Shown in pieces: positions 25,134 to 35,432 of a DNA stretch of 64,000 nucleotides (the first letter of the stretch is position 1; each line of letters opens with the position of its first letter). The notes beneath the pieces are model-generated. The model was not told the DNA's origin. It saw only the letters and a program-made list of their open reading frames with translations, and ran no database searches. The DNA is from Tubiluchus corallicola (Eukaryota; Priapulida; Priapulimorpha; Priapulimorphida; Tubiluchidae). The position numbers and the translations under genes are program-made. The stretch is taken from assembly GCA_030141605.1 (NCBI GenBank), contig JAQGDQ010000004.1, positions 186,001 through 250,000 of the forward strand, in the 5' to 3' direction.

Positions 25134-27577
25134 GTATATGTATATGTATATGTATTTTTCATTCTGTGGGGCAAAATTCAAGGTTTTTATTGGTGATGCC
25201 ACCCAGGGCGAGTATAAACCATGGCGGCTACACACCATTTAAGTGAATTGCACACATCTGTCCAGTCTACCAACTCTGTCATAACCCTTTCCTCATTTTG
25301 AAGAATTTTGGTTAACTGGCTATGATTTGACATAGTTGACACAAACCTGAACAAGCCTGAATTACATCCTGGGTAGAAGTCCTCTGTTTGTTCACAATTA
25401 ACCTTCCTGTATGGTTTAACCAGTATATCTTATATTGCTTGTTATTTTAAGTTGGTCGTTGTAATTAGCTTAGTAGAGGACACATAGCAAACATTTTGAT
25501 TAACAACTTGTCATTGACACTTTGACATTGTAAACTCTGCAATATATATCCTGTATATGTTTCAAAAGTTCAGAAATGATTAGAATACCACATTGTCTTA
25601 GGAACGAGCTTTGAAAGAGAAGCAGGAAATCAAACGCACTGCCGAGATTTCGGAGCTAGTCACACTGAGGGACAAGGAAAAAGAACTCCAAGACAAAATT
25701 ACTCATCTTTCATTGTTGCTGGATGAAGAGCGAGCAAAAAGTGAGAGATTTATTGGAGAGGTAAAGCCTTCTTTATGTGTATTAAATAAAGAGACTTAAG
25801 AAGTATCTATAACAATAAATAACTTTGCAAAACATTTTATATAGATTCACTTTCAAAAATCTGCAGCCTTCACAAAATCTGCAAAAATCCGCAACTGAGC
25901 TTACATGAATTTTTGTAATTTTTAGTGATAATAATCAGATTTTTTTATTTTCTTGTTTTGTTTTAATTCACTTATATGAATTAGCATTTTTAAATAATTG
26001 CACATAATAATTTTGACATTATTTCTTTTCGAAAATTCATTCAAAGGAAGACCAGACGATTGTCTAGACTCAATCTCATTTTAATTTACTGTCCAAAATA
26101 TACATTTTCTTGCCTATAAAAGTTAACAATTGTTCCTTATATTTGAATAATTAGCTTAGAAAGTTAATTAATGGCAACCGAACACAGCTATTGCTTGCGT
26201 CAGAAAATAACCACAGTTTGTTCAATGACAGGCATCTTCGCTTGCGTGTGTTACAGTATTGTTTAAACTCATGATGTCACAAAAAATACGCTTTACATCA
26301 TATGATGTCATGAAACTAACACAGCAGTTCATGATCATGGTTATCATGGTACCGCCTTCTATTTGTCAACCACGCGCACGTGACAAAAAGGCGCCGCTGC
26401 CAATCTTAGTAGATTCACTGAGCCGCGCGTAGGTTTGAAAGTTTAACGAAATTTGAGTATCCAAGGTAATTATTATTTAAACTAAGCTTTGATTTAAAAT
26501 AAGCTATTGTAGTTTTCAATATTTTAGAGCATTCTTTATTCTGAACTTGTGTTTACACAATCATCCGGTTTTCCTTTAAAGCCTTGTAGTGCATACTAAG
26601 CTGAACAGTGATAACTCATACTTCTACAGTAGTAATATGCTGCACCCATCGGCTAATTGAATCAGTCGGTTAATTGGGTCAAAACACATCCATACCAAAG
26701 TGAGTCTATTAAGCGGCGCCTTTATGTGTTTGCATTATGGTGTTTATTTTCCTGATTTTCCTAATACTGTTTTGTTGCTGATAAAATGACCATTTTATTT
26801 AAACTGATTTCAGTTTTTTCTAAAATTCGGTCGTACTTTTTCCTACATTCTCATTTAGATTGTATTATCAATTATCATCAAATGAATGTTTGTGCATTTG
26901 TTCAGGTTTCCAAACTGGAACAATTGAGCAGTAGTCAAACCGTAAAGCAGTCATCCTTAAAAAGTAAGCTCAGTGACATAGAGAACCGTCGAATGGTAGC
27001 TGAAAAAGAGGTTGAACGCGTAAAAAAAGACAAAGCAGTTTTAAGTGACCACGTGTCAGAATTACAAGAAAAGGTAAGTGTGCTTATTAAAACCTTGCTT
27101 CACTTTTCAAACTTGCACTGCATGCGTATTGGAATATTCCATGATTTAAATGAATATCAGAATTCTCAATTGTATTTTTGTCAACTGTTTTGAAATATGT
27201 TGGTATGTGCATCGGTTCTTTGTAATAGACATTTAACTTGTTTATCATATCCTTCTATCTTAGCGTATCTGACTAAATACTGTCATTTTATAAGCTAATA
27301 TGTTTTTTTGTATGTGCTATTAAGTGCTAACAAAATTTGTTGACTTATTTGTTCATAGTTAAGGCAAAAAGATGATCACATCTTACGCCTGAAAGCAGAG
27401 TTACATTCAATGCAGACTCGCATCAACTCTCTAGAAGAGGATAGTCATATGCACAGATCTCTACAGAGTCAAAAGTGGGAGGAGTTTGAGCGATTGGCAG
27501 AAAGTATGAAGAATCTGAGTAGAAGTATGAGCGTGAAAGCTGCAACTGCTGCTGCCAAAGATAAACATTTTATTTAG
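15818..27577 (+). CDS. Long coiled-coil protein of unknown name, 11 exons
   Basis: Exons: 15818-15947, 17611-17712, 19515-19593, 19966-20080, 20453-20637, 21028-21183, 21915-21992, 24728-24811, 25602-25760, 26906-27073 and 27359-27577 (stop TAG). All junction phases agree, giving about 491 codons. A polar Ser/Thr/Pro-rich N-terminus (GSPNTPQSTTSDDNLSF) is followed by VEYIKNLQQQIYFLELEVSF and then almost continuous heptad-like Lys/Glu/Leu-rich sequence to the end. The C-terminus is QKWEEFERLAESMKNLSRSM plus an alanine/lysine tail. No catalytic domain, signal peptide or membrane segment is visible. The exons look conserved and coding, but I do not recognise a named orthologue; a cytoskeletal, centrosomal or ciliary scaffold would fit the composition, which is inference. 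The intron after exon 2 is AT-AC. The 5' end is incomplete: exon 15818 needs an upstream partner ending in phase 1. Confidence 0.85.
16137..16388 (-). mobile_element. tRNA-derived SINE with (TAA)n tail
   Basis: Read on the minus strand from 16388, a tRNA-like head carries an A-box-like block GTAGCTCAATGGTAGCATG and a B-box-like block GGTTCAATTC. It resembles a full tRNA up to the T arm but lacks a matching 3' acceptor strand. A body of about 150 nt follows, then a (TTA)n microsatellite tail (16137-16160 on the plus strand). It lies in the intron between exons 15818-15947 and 17611-17712, antisense to the gene. The tRNA head, unrelated body and simple tail together make a SINE far more likely than a tRNA gene. 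Confidence 0.7.
17713..19514 (+). other. AT-AC intron of the minor (U12) spliceosome class
   Basis: The intron begins ATATCCTTTT directly after ...AGCTTTTT, matching the U12 5' splice-site consensus ATATCCTT. It ends ...TTATCACTTAC, giving a terminal AC. A branch-site match CCTTAAC lies at 19497-19503, with the branch A 12 nt from the end, the spacing typical of U12 introns. Splicing these sites joins ...LELEVSF to LRELAKKTSDLHPAM in frame. No GT-AG alternative near the exon end gives a good donor. The intron is 1,802 nt and contains a 5S rRNA gene. Confidence 0.88.
18061..18180 (+). rRNA. 5S ribosomal RNA gene
   Basis: A full-length sequence of about 120 nt starts GTCTACGGCCATACTAC and ends GTGCCTGTAGGCT, whose ends pair to form helix I (GTCTAC with GTAGGC). 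The internal RNA polymerase III control regions are present: an A-box-like AAGTTAAGCAACGTCGGG and a C-box TTAGTACTTGGATGGGTGAC. A T-run begins at 18180, the usual Pol III stop. Eukaryotic 5S genes are normally clustered; only one copy is visible here. It lies inside the U12 intron on the same strand as the host gene. All expected conserved blocks are intact, so it may be functional, though a retro-derived or dispersed copy cannot be excluded. Confidence 0.93.
22715..22835 (+). repeat. Purine-rich tract
   Basis: An intronic stretch made almost entirely of A and G on the plus strand, with repeated GAAAGATA-like units. It is low complexity, and the open frames through it are not credible genes. 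Confidence 0.7.
23551..23660 (+). repeat. Possible pogo/Tigger-like terminal repeat
   Basis: A block beginning CAGTAGGATCTCAGTTACCC directly after a TA dinucleotide, followed by GGATAGTCC and GAATAACCGAGAAAGTCC. This resembles the 'CAGTxxxxCCC..TTATCCGGA' ends of pogo/Tigger elements, which insert at TA. The opposite end was not located and no transposase was seen. It lies in the intron between exons 21915-21992 and 24728-24811. Confidence 0.35.
25064..25155. repeat. (TA)n / (TATG)n microsatellite
   Basis: Alternating TA units interrupted by a short GTGTGTG and ending in TATATG repeats. The YIYIY-type open frames over it in four frames are artefacts. Confidence 0.95.
26590..26720 (+). repeat. 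Possible fragment of a Tigger-like repeat
   Basis: Contains ATCGGCTAATTGAATCAGTC followed by GGTTAATTGGGTC, reminiscent of sequence just inside pogo/Tigger ends. It adjoins an unusually GC-rich patch with CpGs at 26360-26440. It lies in the intron before exon 26906-27073. Evidence is weak. Confidence 0.2.
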
Positions 27578-28151
27578 TGTTGGAATACTCCTGCAGGGAC
27601 TGCAGATGGATAATACTGGGAAAGGTGACATCTATAGGAAGCAGTGTAAAATGTCATTATCAGTATTGTTATTTTGCCTAAAGAAAGTTTTCTGTTATGA
27701 TATGGAGATACATTAATGATGCTCATGACTTGCTTAATGTGCAGTACTGCTTTGATAGATCAAAATGGTCAGCGACAGTTTTTGATGTTGAGGCAATTAA
27801 TCAACAACAAATGTTATCTGATTTTGGTTATTGATGAGTCTGTGACCAAGCTGTTCAATTTTGCAACAGAAACTGATATCTGGTGCTCTTTGTCTCTTAT
27901 ATGTGTACTTACAGTTGACTCACAAGTGCTGTTTACCATTTTTGCTAATGATTCGCATTTTTGGTAACTTAAAAGTACAAGCCTAGAAACCAGTCCACCC
28001 ACATAACAACCACAGCAGGATAAATAACTAATAATTCAAGTAATTAAACTGACTGTTCTGAGTTCTGACAGCCATATATGTCAGGTTCCATTATTTGGTC
28101 ATACTTGTCAGAAATTAACTGCCATCTCATAATTTAGCTCAAGTTATCAGC

Positions 28152-28157
28152 AATAAA
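28152..28157 (+). terminator. Candidate poly(A) signal of the coiled-coil gene
   Basis: First AATAAA after the stop codon at 27577, about 575 nt downstream. No transcript evidence is available, and later AATAAA copies exist. Confidence 0.3.
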
Positions 28158-30053
28158 TTTACCACCTGCTGAATGACTTATCATAGTTTTTACCGTCCAT
28201 TCATGTCTACCTGGCAAAGCTCCAATCAAACTGTAAATCGTAAGTGCGGCTTGACGTTGTGCAATTGTGATAGCATGGTATGATAACTGCCAAATATTCC
28301 CCCATCATCTCCTTAATCATGAGAAGACTACATGTGCCTAGATCTTAATAAATTTATGATCGTCTTTGTTATGTGTATTATAGTTGTGAAGAAAAATTGT
28401 TTATTCCAATCATGTATTGTCTTAATATGCATTTATCATTGTTTGTTTGATGAGTTTTCCTTACTCATATTTCATTTTTAGTCTTTTTAGTCTGGAAGTA
28501 AGCTTGCTCAACCTTTGTTTTCTGTGTGAGGTGGAAAACGATTCCATAAACACTGTGATCTCATTTTTGTTGTGTTGTGTTATGTAGACTACTCAATGTC
28601 GTATGTTGCATAATAATTAATTTACCAACTCATATTTTTGCCAGGGTTTTAATTCTAAAGCAGTAGTGACTTAAAATAGAAAAGATAAAAGTTGAAGGTT
28701 TAAAAATAACTAGTCATTTTAGTGCTGCACATAGTCAAAAATTGTAATTTTTGTACTGCATTCCAATTTCCATATTGCAGTTAAAAGCAGCTGTTATTTT
28801 TTAACTGAATCCTTTATCAGTGAAGTACGGTGAACTTGTGTAAATACCCAACTCTTAAAATTTTTTATGCTTCCGTTTTTTATAATTATTGAACTACAAT
28901 TCTCACCGTAACTCATGCATCTTAAAAAATGTTTTATCGGCCTAAGAAATCTCTAGACATTATTAATTAATGATGATTTGGATAATGATTATATGCCAAA
29001 AAAACTAAATCAGAAATTCTAAAATTTAGAACAAATGGAATCGAACCATGATCTTATTTTTAATGGTTTTTCTAACCTGCTAAAAGCTGTTAAGTCTATG
29101 TCAATCCAAGGGCATATTGCTGTAACTTAAGAGGGCACGAGCTTAAATTGCTTTGATATTTTTTGGAAATAGGTGGTCCCACATGCTTTAGTGCACTGTG
29201 TAATCTGAAAGTGGCTCCTCTTTACAATATGCCTTATTGTTGGGTAAGTTATACTGCGAATAGTGTTCTACAAATATTTTGTCTAGTCTATACTAGTCTG
29301 TAATGTTTAGTACTTTAATAAATATTGTTTTTTATTGAATTGCTGTTAAGTATTATATTAGCGTCAGTTTATCGCTAAATTTTACAGGTAATAAAAACAG
29401 GAATTTTATGCACAAATATAATAAATCATAAATTCAATTTTACAGCTCTCCCAGTGAAATGTAATAATTATTGGCTGTGAAAGTTATGGTGTTTAAGTGT
29501 GCTGTTACACCACCTGCTTTTGACGGGATCTAACATTCAGTGCCAGAGCTGGCAGGAACTACTTAATGTGGATTGTGGTGGAACTGGAATTTAACATATT
29601 GTCAAAGCTAATTATGTAAGATGACAATGAATTGGCAGAGGTGTCTCAGCACTTTCAGATGCCATTGTCTCCTCCTCAAACGTTGTGAAGAGCAAGAATC
29701 TGTAGTGACAAATGCAACATCCCAGAATGAGCGTTGAACTATCCATTAACTGACTAGGACTCGGCATTTCTCAGTTTCTGTCATTAACCACACACTGTGA
29801 CAGCTGTCTACTTTTTTCTTGCTCCCAAAATTTAATGATTTTATTCTTTAAAGAAATAATTAACACCTCTGATGTTTTATCTTTCTTGTCAATGAGTTGC
29901 CTAATTTACAACAGCACTGGTTTTACTATCTAGCCTACATACATGCATACACAATTCTTGTGCCGCCATTTACAAAAGTTCTAACTACTACTGAATTAAT
30001 AAAACCTGCGTCAAAAGCTTTATTATCTAGTGGCCTTTATTTAATGTTTTACC

Positions 30054-30081
30054 GTGTGTGTGTGTGTGTGTGCGTGTGTGT
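30054..30081. repeat. (GT)n microsatellite
   Basis: Run of GT/TG units with one GC interruption; it encodes nothing credible. Confidence 0.9.
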
Positions 30082-32096
30082 CTATGCAAAATGATAGTTT
30101 AGAGTAAGAAACTGTGTTCCTTTAAAGTTTAAAGCTATAACAAATTAAACGTTTTGTTTAATCAAACTTATTAAACGCTTAAACGAAAATCAACATCGTA
30201 ATGCAATAACTGGCAAAACAAGTTTTTGAGCGGATAGCTACAGCTCGGGCAGCACCTGAAGTATGTAACTACGTTCCGCAAAGTTCATCGTTCGGCGTAC
30301 AGAACAAACACCATAAACCAACCCATATCTTGCTTCATTATCTTATGAAGCTTTGAAGGTTGGGCAGGAATGTATGTACGGAATTTATATTGTATTCTGC
30401 CTAAGCGAGTATAAGGTACAGGTAAAGGTAAAGTTATAGCTGTAGGATGTAGGTTCAGTCAATTGTCACAAGATCGACTACAGTGGGTCACTGACTCGCT
30501 GTCACCCACGCATTCACGTTTTTGACTTGAACATCCAGCGTGAGTCCGTGTCTTGACTCGTGACTTTTCATGCACCAAATGTGTTTAAATCGTAGGAGCT
30601 TGATGCCTGTTTCTAACGTACAACTATCTAGAACATGTTACAAAGTACAACTACTTTTAATTGCGTAGCAATGTTGGAGTGAACACATAGATTCCTAATT
30701 GTAGAGAAGGCTTGTAGGGCACATCAAAGAGCATGTGATGATGTGAATTATTTTATGTATTATTATCTGAGTTGTCCATTTTTATTTTTCCCTTCATCAT
30801 CACCTGTGCGACATTTCTTTACTATTTGTCTGCATTTCTCTTTTCACAGCGTTAAGACTACATGTATCAAAATGAAAATGTGTGTAAAGGCGCAGCCTAG
30901 ATCAACGGTAAAAAAACGTAAAGGTTAACAAATTCTGATTGAAAATTATTTTTTGCGCAAAATGTTAATAGTTAGTAAAAATATTTTCAATGCGTCTGCA
31001 TTAATAGAAAGAAGAGAATTCGTATAATCCTAGTGTAAAGTCACAGTGGTTGCTACCACTAGTGTGCGAGACGGAAGTTTGGGGTTGCCTCCCAAGGTAA
31101 ATGAATTGTACGTTTTCAGGGCAAAAGCTGCTTATTTTCAGAACAGACAGCCAAGACAATTCTAATGTAAAATTCTAAATTTAAGATTTTAATATTCAAA
31201 AAGTGCACCACCTATTTTTACTGGCTACAATTAAAGTGTTTGTTTATAATTGCACAGCGAATTGTTTTTAACTTTTAATAATTTTAAAGTTAATAATAGT
31301 ACGCGCTATTATTAAGTGTATACTTTATACATTTTTTAAGTACATGTTTGTCAATGTACCTTTGGATCACAAATACTCATCCAATACAGTGATCATGAAA
31401 GGCCATATTTAGTCAAATATTAATTTAATCATTTAATAATTACTAACTAATTAGATTAATTTTTTATAATTAATTTAGAACCTGAAACAATCCTTGGGCA
31501 ATCAATCATTTATAATCTTAATTTGAAGAGTCAGTAACGATGGAATTAACTCACAAATGTTACATTTTTAAACTAAAAGTCAAAATACGTTTTCTCATAA
31601 CCTCCGAAAATGCCTGTATATCATATTATCTTAACAGAAGGTTTAGATATGGTTTTAAGGTGTTGCTTGACACAAAGATTCTGAGCAATGGAACTATAAC
31701 CATGTGCTTGATTAATTTTATGTACTTTTTTAGTTAAAAGTGTATTTACATTCGAATAATTAAGTTTACGTTCTACATGGTATTAACAACAGTTCTTTAT
31801 TATTTTCGGTAAATTTAGTGAACTTATGTTCACAGGCAACAGTTTTTCATTTTAATTTTTAGTTGGTCCAAAGTAGAAAGCGAAACGATTTGGTCGAAAA
31901 AACAATCCAAAAGCCATCACCTTTCTTTACAACTGTCAGACTATTATAGTAAACAACAATGGGTGTCACAAAATTCTGTCATTTCGAGCACCTGTGCTGT
32001 CTGTTGAACAGGTGCGAAGGCTATAAAGCTCGTCTGTCAGTTTTATGTGAGCTGCCGAAGTCAAACATATTTCCCGCCAATAGCGTTCATATAAAA

Positions 32097-32506
32097 GGGA
32101 AGGAAAGGTAATTTTAAAATACGTCTCAAAAAACTTTCCATACTTAGCATCACGCTTAGCTGGTTGAAAGACTTATTGTAACTGGAAAAAAATATTAATT
32201 TAAAATATTCGTGACACCTGGTAAAGTCATCTAGTGTGAACAACTGATTCACCAAAAAAGTACATTACTCCTCTTATTGATAACATGAAGTAATTTATAC
32301 TTTTGCTCAATTAATCTGAGCAACTACTAAGGGTGTGCTACTAATGTTGTGATTATTTTTCAGACTCTGCGCAATGTAATTTAAACTTATTTCAACGACT
32401 TGCCGTTAAAATGGCTGCGCCTAACGGTCATCGAAGTTTAAATCTACAAGATGTATACAGCGCTACTATTAACGTAAGCCCTGTATCCAATAAGACAGCA
32501 TGTAGG
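32097..32506 (+). repeat. Unnamed dispersed repeat, copy B
   Basis: Same block order as copy A: GGAAGGAAAGGTAATTTTAA, CTCAAAAAACTTTCC, a GGTTGAAAGACTTATTG-like block, ATGGCTGCGCCTAACGGTCA, and GTAAGCCCTGTATCCAATAA. Divergence from the other copies is high, so this is an old copy. A 20-plus-codon frame opens at ATGGCTGCG but is not conserved intact between copies. Confidence 0.55.
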
Positions 32507-32989
32507 CCAAGTGATAAAAATTTTCATGACAAACTTTTCAACTTTATGAAGAGTGTTTTCTTGTGCTTTGAAACCTTCTTTTTGTACATTACAGACTTAC
32601 ACAAGCCGGCGTATTTTTATTTTGTATTAGTTTCGAGTAATCGAATGATGAATTTTTTAAAAAATATATAATAGTAATACTTTTATAGCAGTATAATAGT
32701 AATAATAATAATAGTCATTTTCCCCATGTAATCACAAACCTTATATGGTCGCCCCACTTCATTTGTTACGTCAGTGCAGTGCTTTATATCAAGATTCTGC
32801 TTGTTACAGTTAAATTATGTGTTCTGGCTTTTTTAATTGGATGTAAATTTAAGTAACAATTCGCATGTAGTATGATCTGTATTCTTGAATTAAAATAAGT
32901 GCAGAGACATTGATCTTGAAGTTTTGGTGGAAAGCGTGCAAAGCCACGTACTTTAAGATACAGACTGCATTAATATACGCATTGTATAC

Positions 32990-33068
32990 GACACCGCCCT
33001 AGGAACTGAACCCAGAACATTTAGTGTTCAGGACAGGCTTGCTAAATAAAAATATTGCACCACCGGAT
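32990..33068 (-). mobile_element. tRNA-like SINE head, degenerate
   Basis: Read on the minus strand, the stretch carries TTAGCAAGCCTGTCCTGAAC, then AATGTTCTGGGTTCAGTTCC. This resembles the anticodon and T arms of a tRNA with a B-box GGTTCAGTTCC. The A-box half is decayed, and the body and tail are not clear. It is a weak match to the tRNA-SINE class. Confidence 0.35.
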
Positions 33069-33833
33069 GACCCCGCAACAAGTGCACGTCTAACCAGTTT
33101 CATGAGGTCATTCAATGCCTGGCTTCAGTTTCTGATGAGGAACACCAGTTCTTTTTCTGTTGACCTCATAGTAATAGGTAACTCTTCTGCGCAGCAGTAG
33201 CTATAAAATCCGCAAATTCACAGGTGATAAATAACTAAGTCAGTCTAGATGTACAGACACTGGGCTTCAATAGGCCAAAAAGCGGATTAGTTCCAAATAT
33301 CTGTCCTCCAGAGTAGGAAGCAAATACAGTGGAGTAAGGCTTTATATCTAACTTAGAGAGACTATTTGAAGGAAAATAAAGTCATCCGGTGTAAGTTACG
33401 AATTTGTACAAGTTGCAAAATGAACGTTTTAACAACAGCATAGCATGCATGTATTGTATGTAATACATAGACTTACATAAACAGTCACGCTTAGCATTAG
33501 ACATTATTTAGCAATAATGTAGGCCTGTCATAGATTACCATAACAATTAATGATGCTCTCGGCTTTTGATAAAAAGCTTTTGTTTTCACTTCACATTGGC
33601 GCATACAATAAGTGAAACTTGTAAAATAGTGGCGCAACTTTTGATAAAATTAATCCTGTCAAACATTAAAAATTAAAAAAAATTGGTAAATCACTGTCAT
33701 AGTAATGACTAATGTTTGTTGGGTTACTGCTACCTTTACCTCTCTTGAAGTCACATATATTATGCGGCTTATTTATGTCTGCTCAATATTGCTGAAACCG
33801 TGAAATAAGTTCTCATTTAATTTTGCAGTAGTG

Positions 33834-34127
33834 TTAAGTAGAATTGCAGTTCCGTGTTCGGCATCGAATGTTTTTGGAATGAAGGGGCCTCGAAGGCACA
33901 AACTCGACTACATTGTTAATGGCTGATGCAATGTAATCTTGACTGATGTAAACTCCATTGGTCTGCGGAATTGGGATAAATGGTAACTTAGGAATTATAT
34001 TGTCAATTGCTTGGTTTGCTTCTTCCCACCAAAATAATCAAGCAACGAAGTTTGGTTGTTAAAAATTCGTTGATTTTTTATTAATATATCGAGCTGTATC
34101 CTGTTTTCAGGATCACAATAAACATTG
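33834..34127 (-). pseudogene. Coding-like exon with two overlapping frames; product unknown
   Basis: After an acceptor-like TTTTTCAG, frame 1 (34127 down to a stop at 33995-33997) reads NVYCDPENRIQLDILIKNQ and continues through LLDYFGGKKQTKQLTI. A second frame from about 34031 to a stop at 33834-33836 reads WWEEANQAIDNIIPKLPFIP and continues through TNGVYISQDYIASAINNVV. The two would join at LLDYF/WWEE with a one-base shift near 34030, suggesting a frameshifted gene or element. A diverged inverted copy lies at about 34160-34310. I do not recognise the family, and no other exons were found. Confidence 0.35.
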
Positions 34128-34310
34128 CTGAAAAACAAGAAAATTTGTAGTGTTAAAATATCTGTTTTTTAGTAATGTTTTTATCCGGAAGATGGGAAAA
34201 ATCCCGAAAGATTTAACGAATAATTATTTTTAACACACACAACTCCGTTGTTTGATTGTTTTTGGTTGGAAGAAGCAATTGACAGTAGAACCACGAAATT
34301 AAACAACACA
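33990..34310. repeat. Imperfect inverted repeat
   Basis: The minus-strand reading of about 33990-34135 resembles the plus-strand reading of about 34160-34310. Matches include GGTGGGAAGAAGC against GGTTGGAAGAAGC, AATTGACAATA against AATTGACAGTA, and GCAATGTTTATTG against GTAATGTTTTTAT. The arms are therefore nearly contiguous and head-to-head, as in a foldback element or an inverted exon duplication. Confidence 0.5.
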
Positions 34311-35330
34311 AAGCCTATTGTATAAAGCAGGCTAGTGCCTTACTTTTGAACTCTGGCATAGAGCTTTTCAATAACCTTGTATAAGTTTATATACACTTTG
34401 CACAACACTGTTTACCAGCAAAGTCCACTTAGTTCAGCTTTGCTTCGCCGCATGTTTCTTGTGAAATATAATTTCATCGAGAACGTTTCTGAGTGTTATA
34501 AAGTTGTAAAATAAAAACTACTGTAAATACAAATTACTCAGACGACAATGCCCTAAGTACACGGGATTCGGGCTTAACTTGGGCAATGATTTGTAACTTG
34601 AGAATACGAATTCAAACAGTGAAGGCTACAATAATCATTGCTTTTTATAAGATCTACAAGCATAAACATATTAATGATATCTATACATTATTTATACATA
34701 TTTCATACTGTTGTAGTGACATAATGGCATTCGCTTCTAAGTGCAGTACTTAATTTTTTACACCAAACAGTGCACAACACTAAAACTTCATAAAAGATGA
34801 AATGAATTCCGTTCTAGTCTACATTCTGTATTAAGTCTACATTTAGCAAAAACAGTAATTATAAATGGAAACACATCCTATATACCACGTAATTCTACAA
34901 ATATAAATGACACATTTAACTTAGAACGTTGCAAGTAAACACCGAATTTTCTCAGCAAACATACATGGGAGTCTGGCTGAGAATTACATAGTGGTTCTAG
35001 GCTAGATAGGTCCTATATATGCGAAACTATAAGGTTATGTGTATATATAACACAAGCTACCCCGTATAAGCAAGCCTATTAAGCCACCTAATGACAGAAC
35101 ACAAATGTACACAGAATACAATTCGACGTGCCAAGAGAAATAATTTCGCACACAACATTAATAAACAGCACAATTTAACTTTATTAGAAAACTATATGCA
35201 CACAAACTATATCTACCTTGCTACAAGCATTACCTTCCTGAAAGCAGCGAAAACCACTATTATGCAATCGGTAAACATGCACCAGAACTAATACATTTTA
35301 ATTGTTAGAACAGTAACTGAGTCCATTAAA

Positions 35331-35432
35331 CTAGCAGTCATCTGGCAATGTTCCGGCTCTCTTCTTTTTATATTCGACTGAAACAGTGGGGTCGATCATT
35401 TTCTCACCATTGATGAGTGTGGATCTAGTCAT
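35331..35432 (-). CDS. Small open frame, uncertain
   Basis: A 33-codon frame: MTRSTLINGEKMIDPTVSV, then EYKKKRAGTLPDDC and a stop. It also contains a good donor match, AATG/GTGAGA, after codon 8, so it could be a first exon truncated by that splice site rather than a microprotein. No partner exon was found on the minus strand. The composition is more coding-like than the surroundings, but there is no family match. Confidence 0.2.
   Translation of the reverse strand: MTRSTLINGEKMIDPTVSVEYKKKRAGTLPDDC

Larger units (their letters stand above)
27578..33830. other. 3' flank and gene-poor interval
   Basis: Follows the coiled-coil gene's stop. AATAAA motifs at 28152-28157 and further downstream are candidate poly(A) signals. 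Apart from a (GT)n run, repeat copy B and a SINE-like relic, I see no coding exon. The open frames are short, AT-driven and lack family resemblance or splice support. Confidence 0.6.

Noticed and set aside
25050-25246. Four overlapping YIYIY-rich reading frames
   Set aside because: They are translations of a TA/TATG microsatellite.
28985-29110. tRNA-like sequence on the minus strand with B-box GGTTCGATTCC
   Set aside because: The T-loop match is good, but no acceptor stem or D arm can be formed; probably chance or an old SINE.
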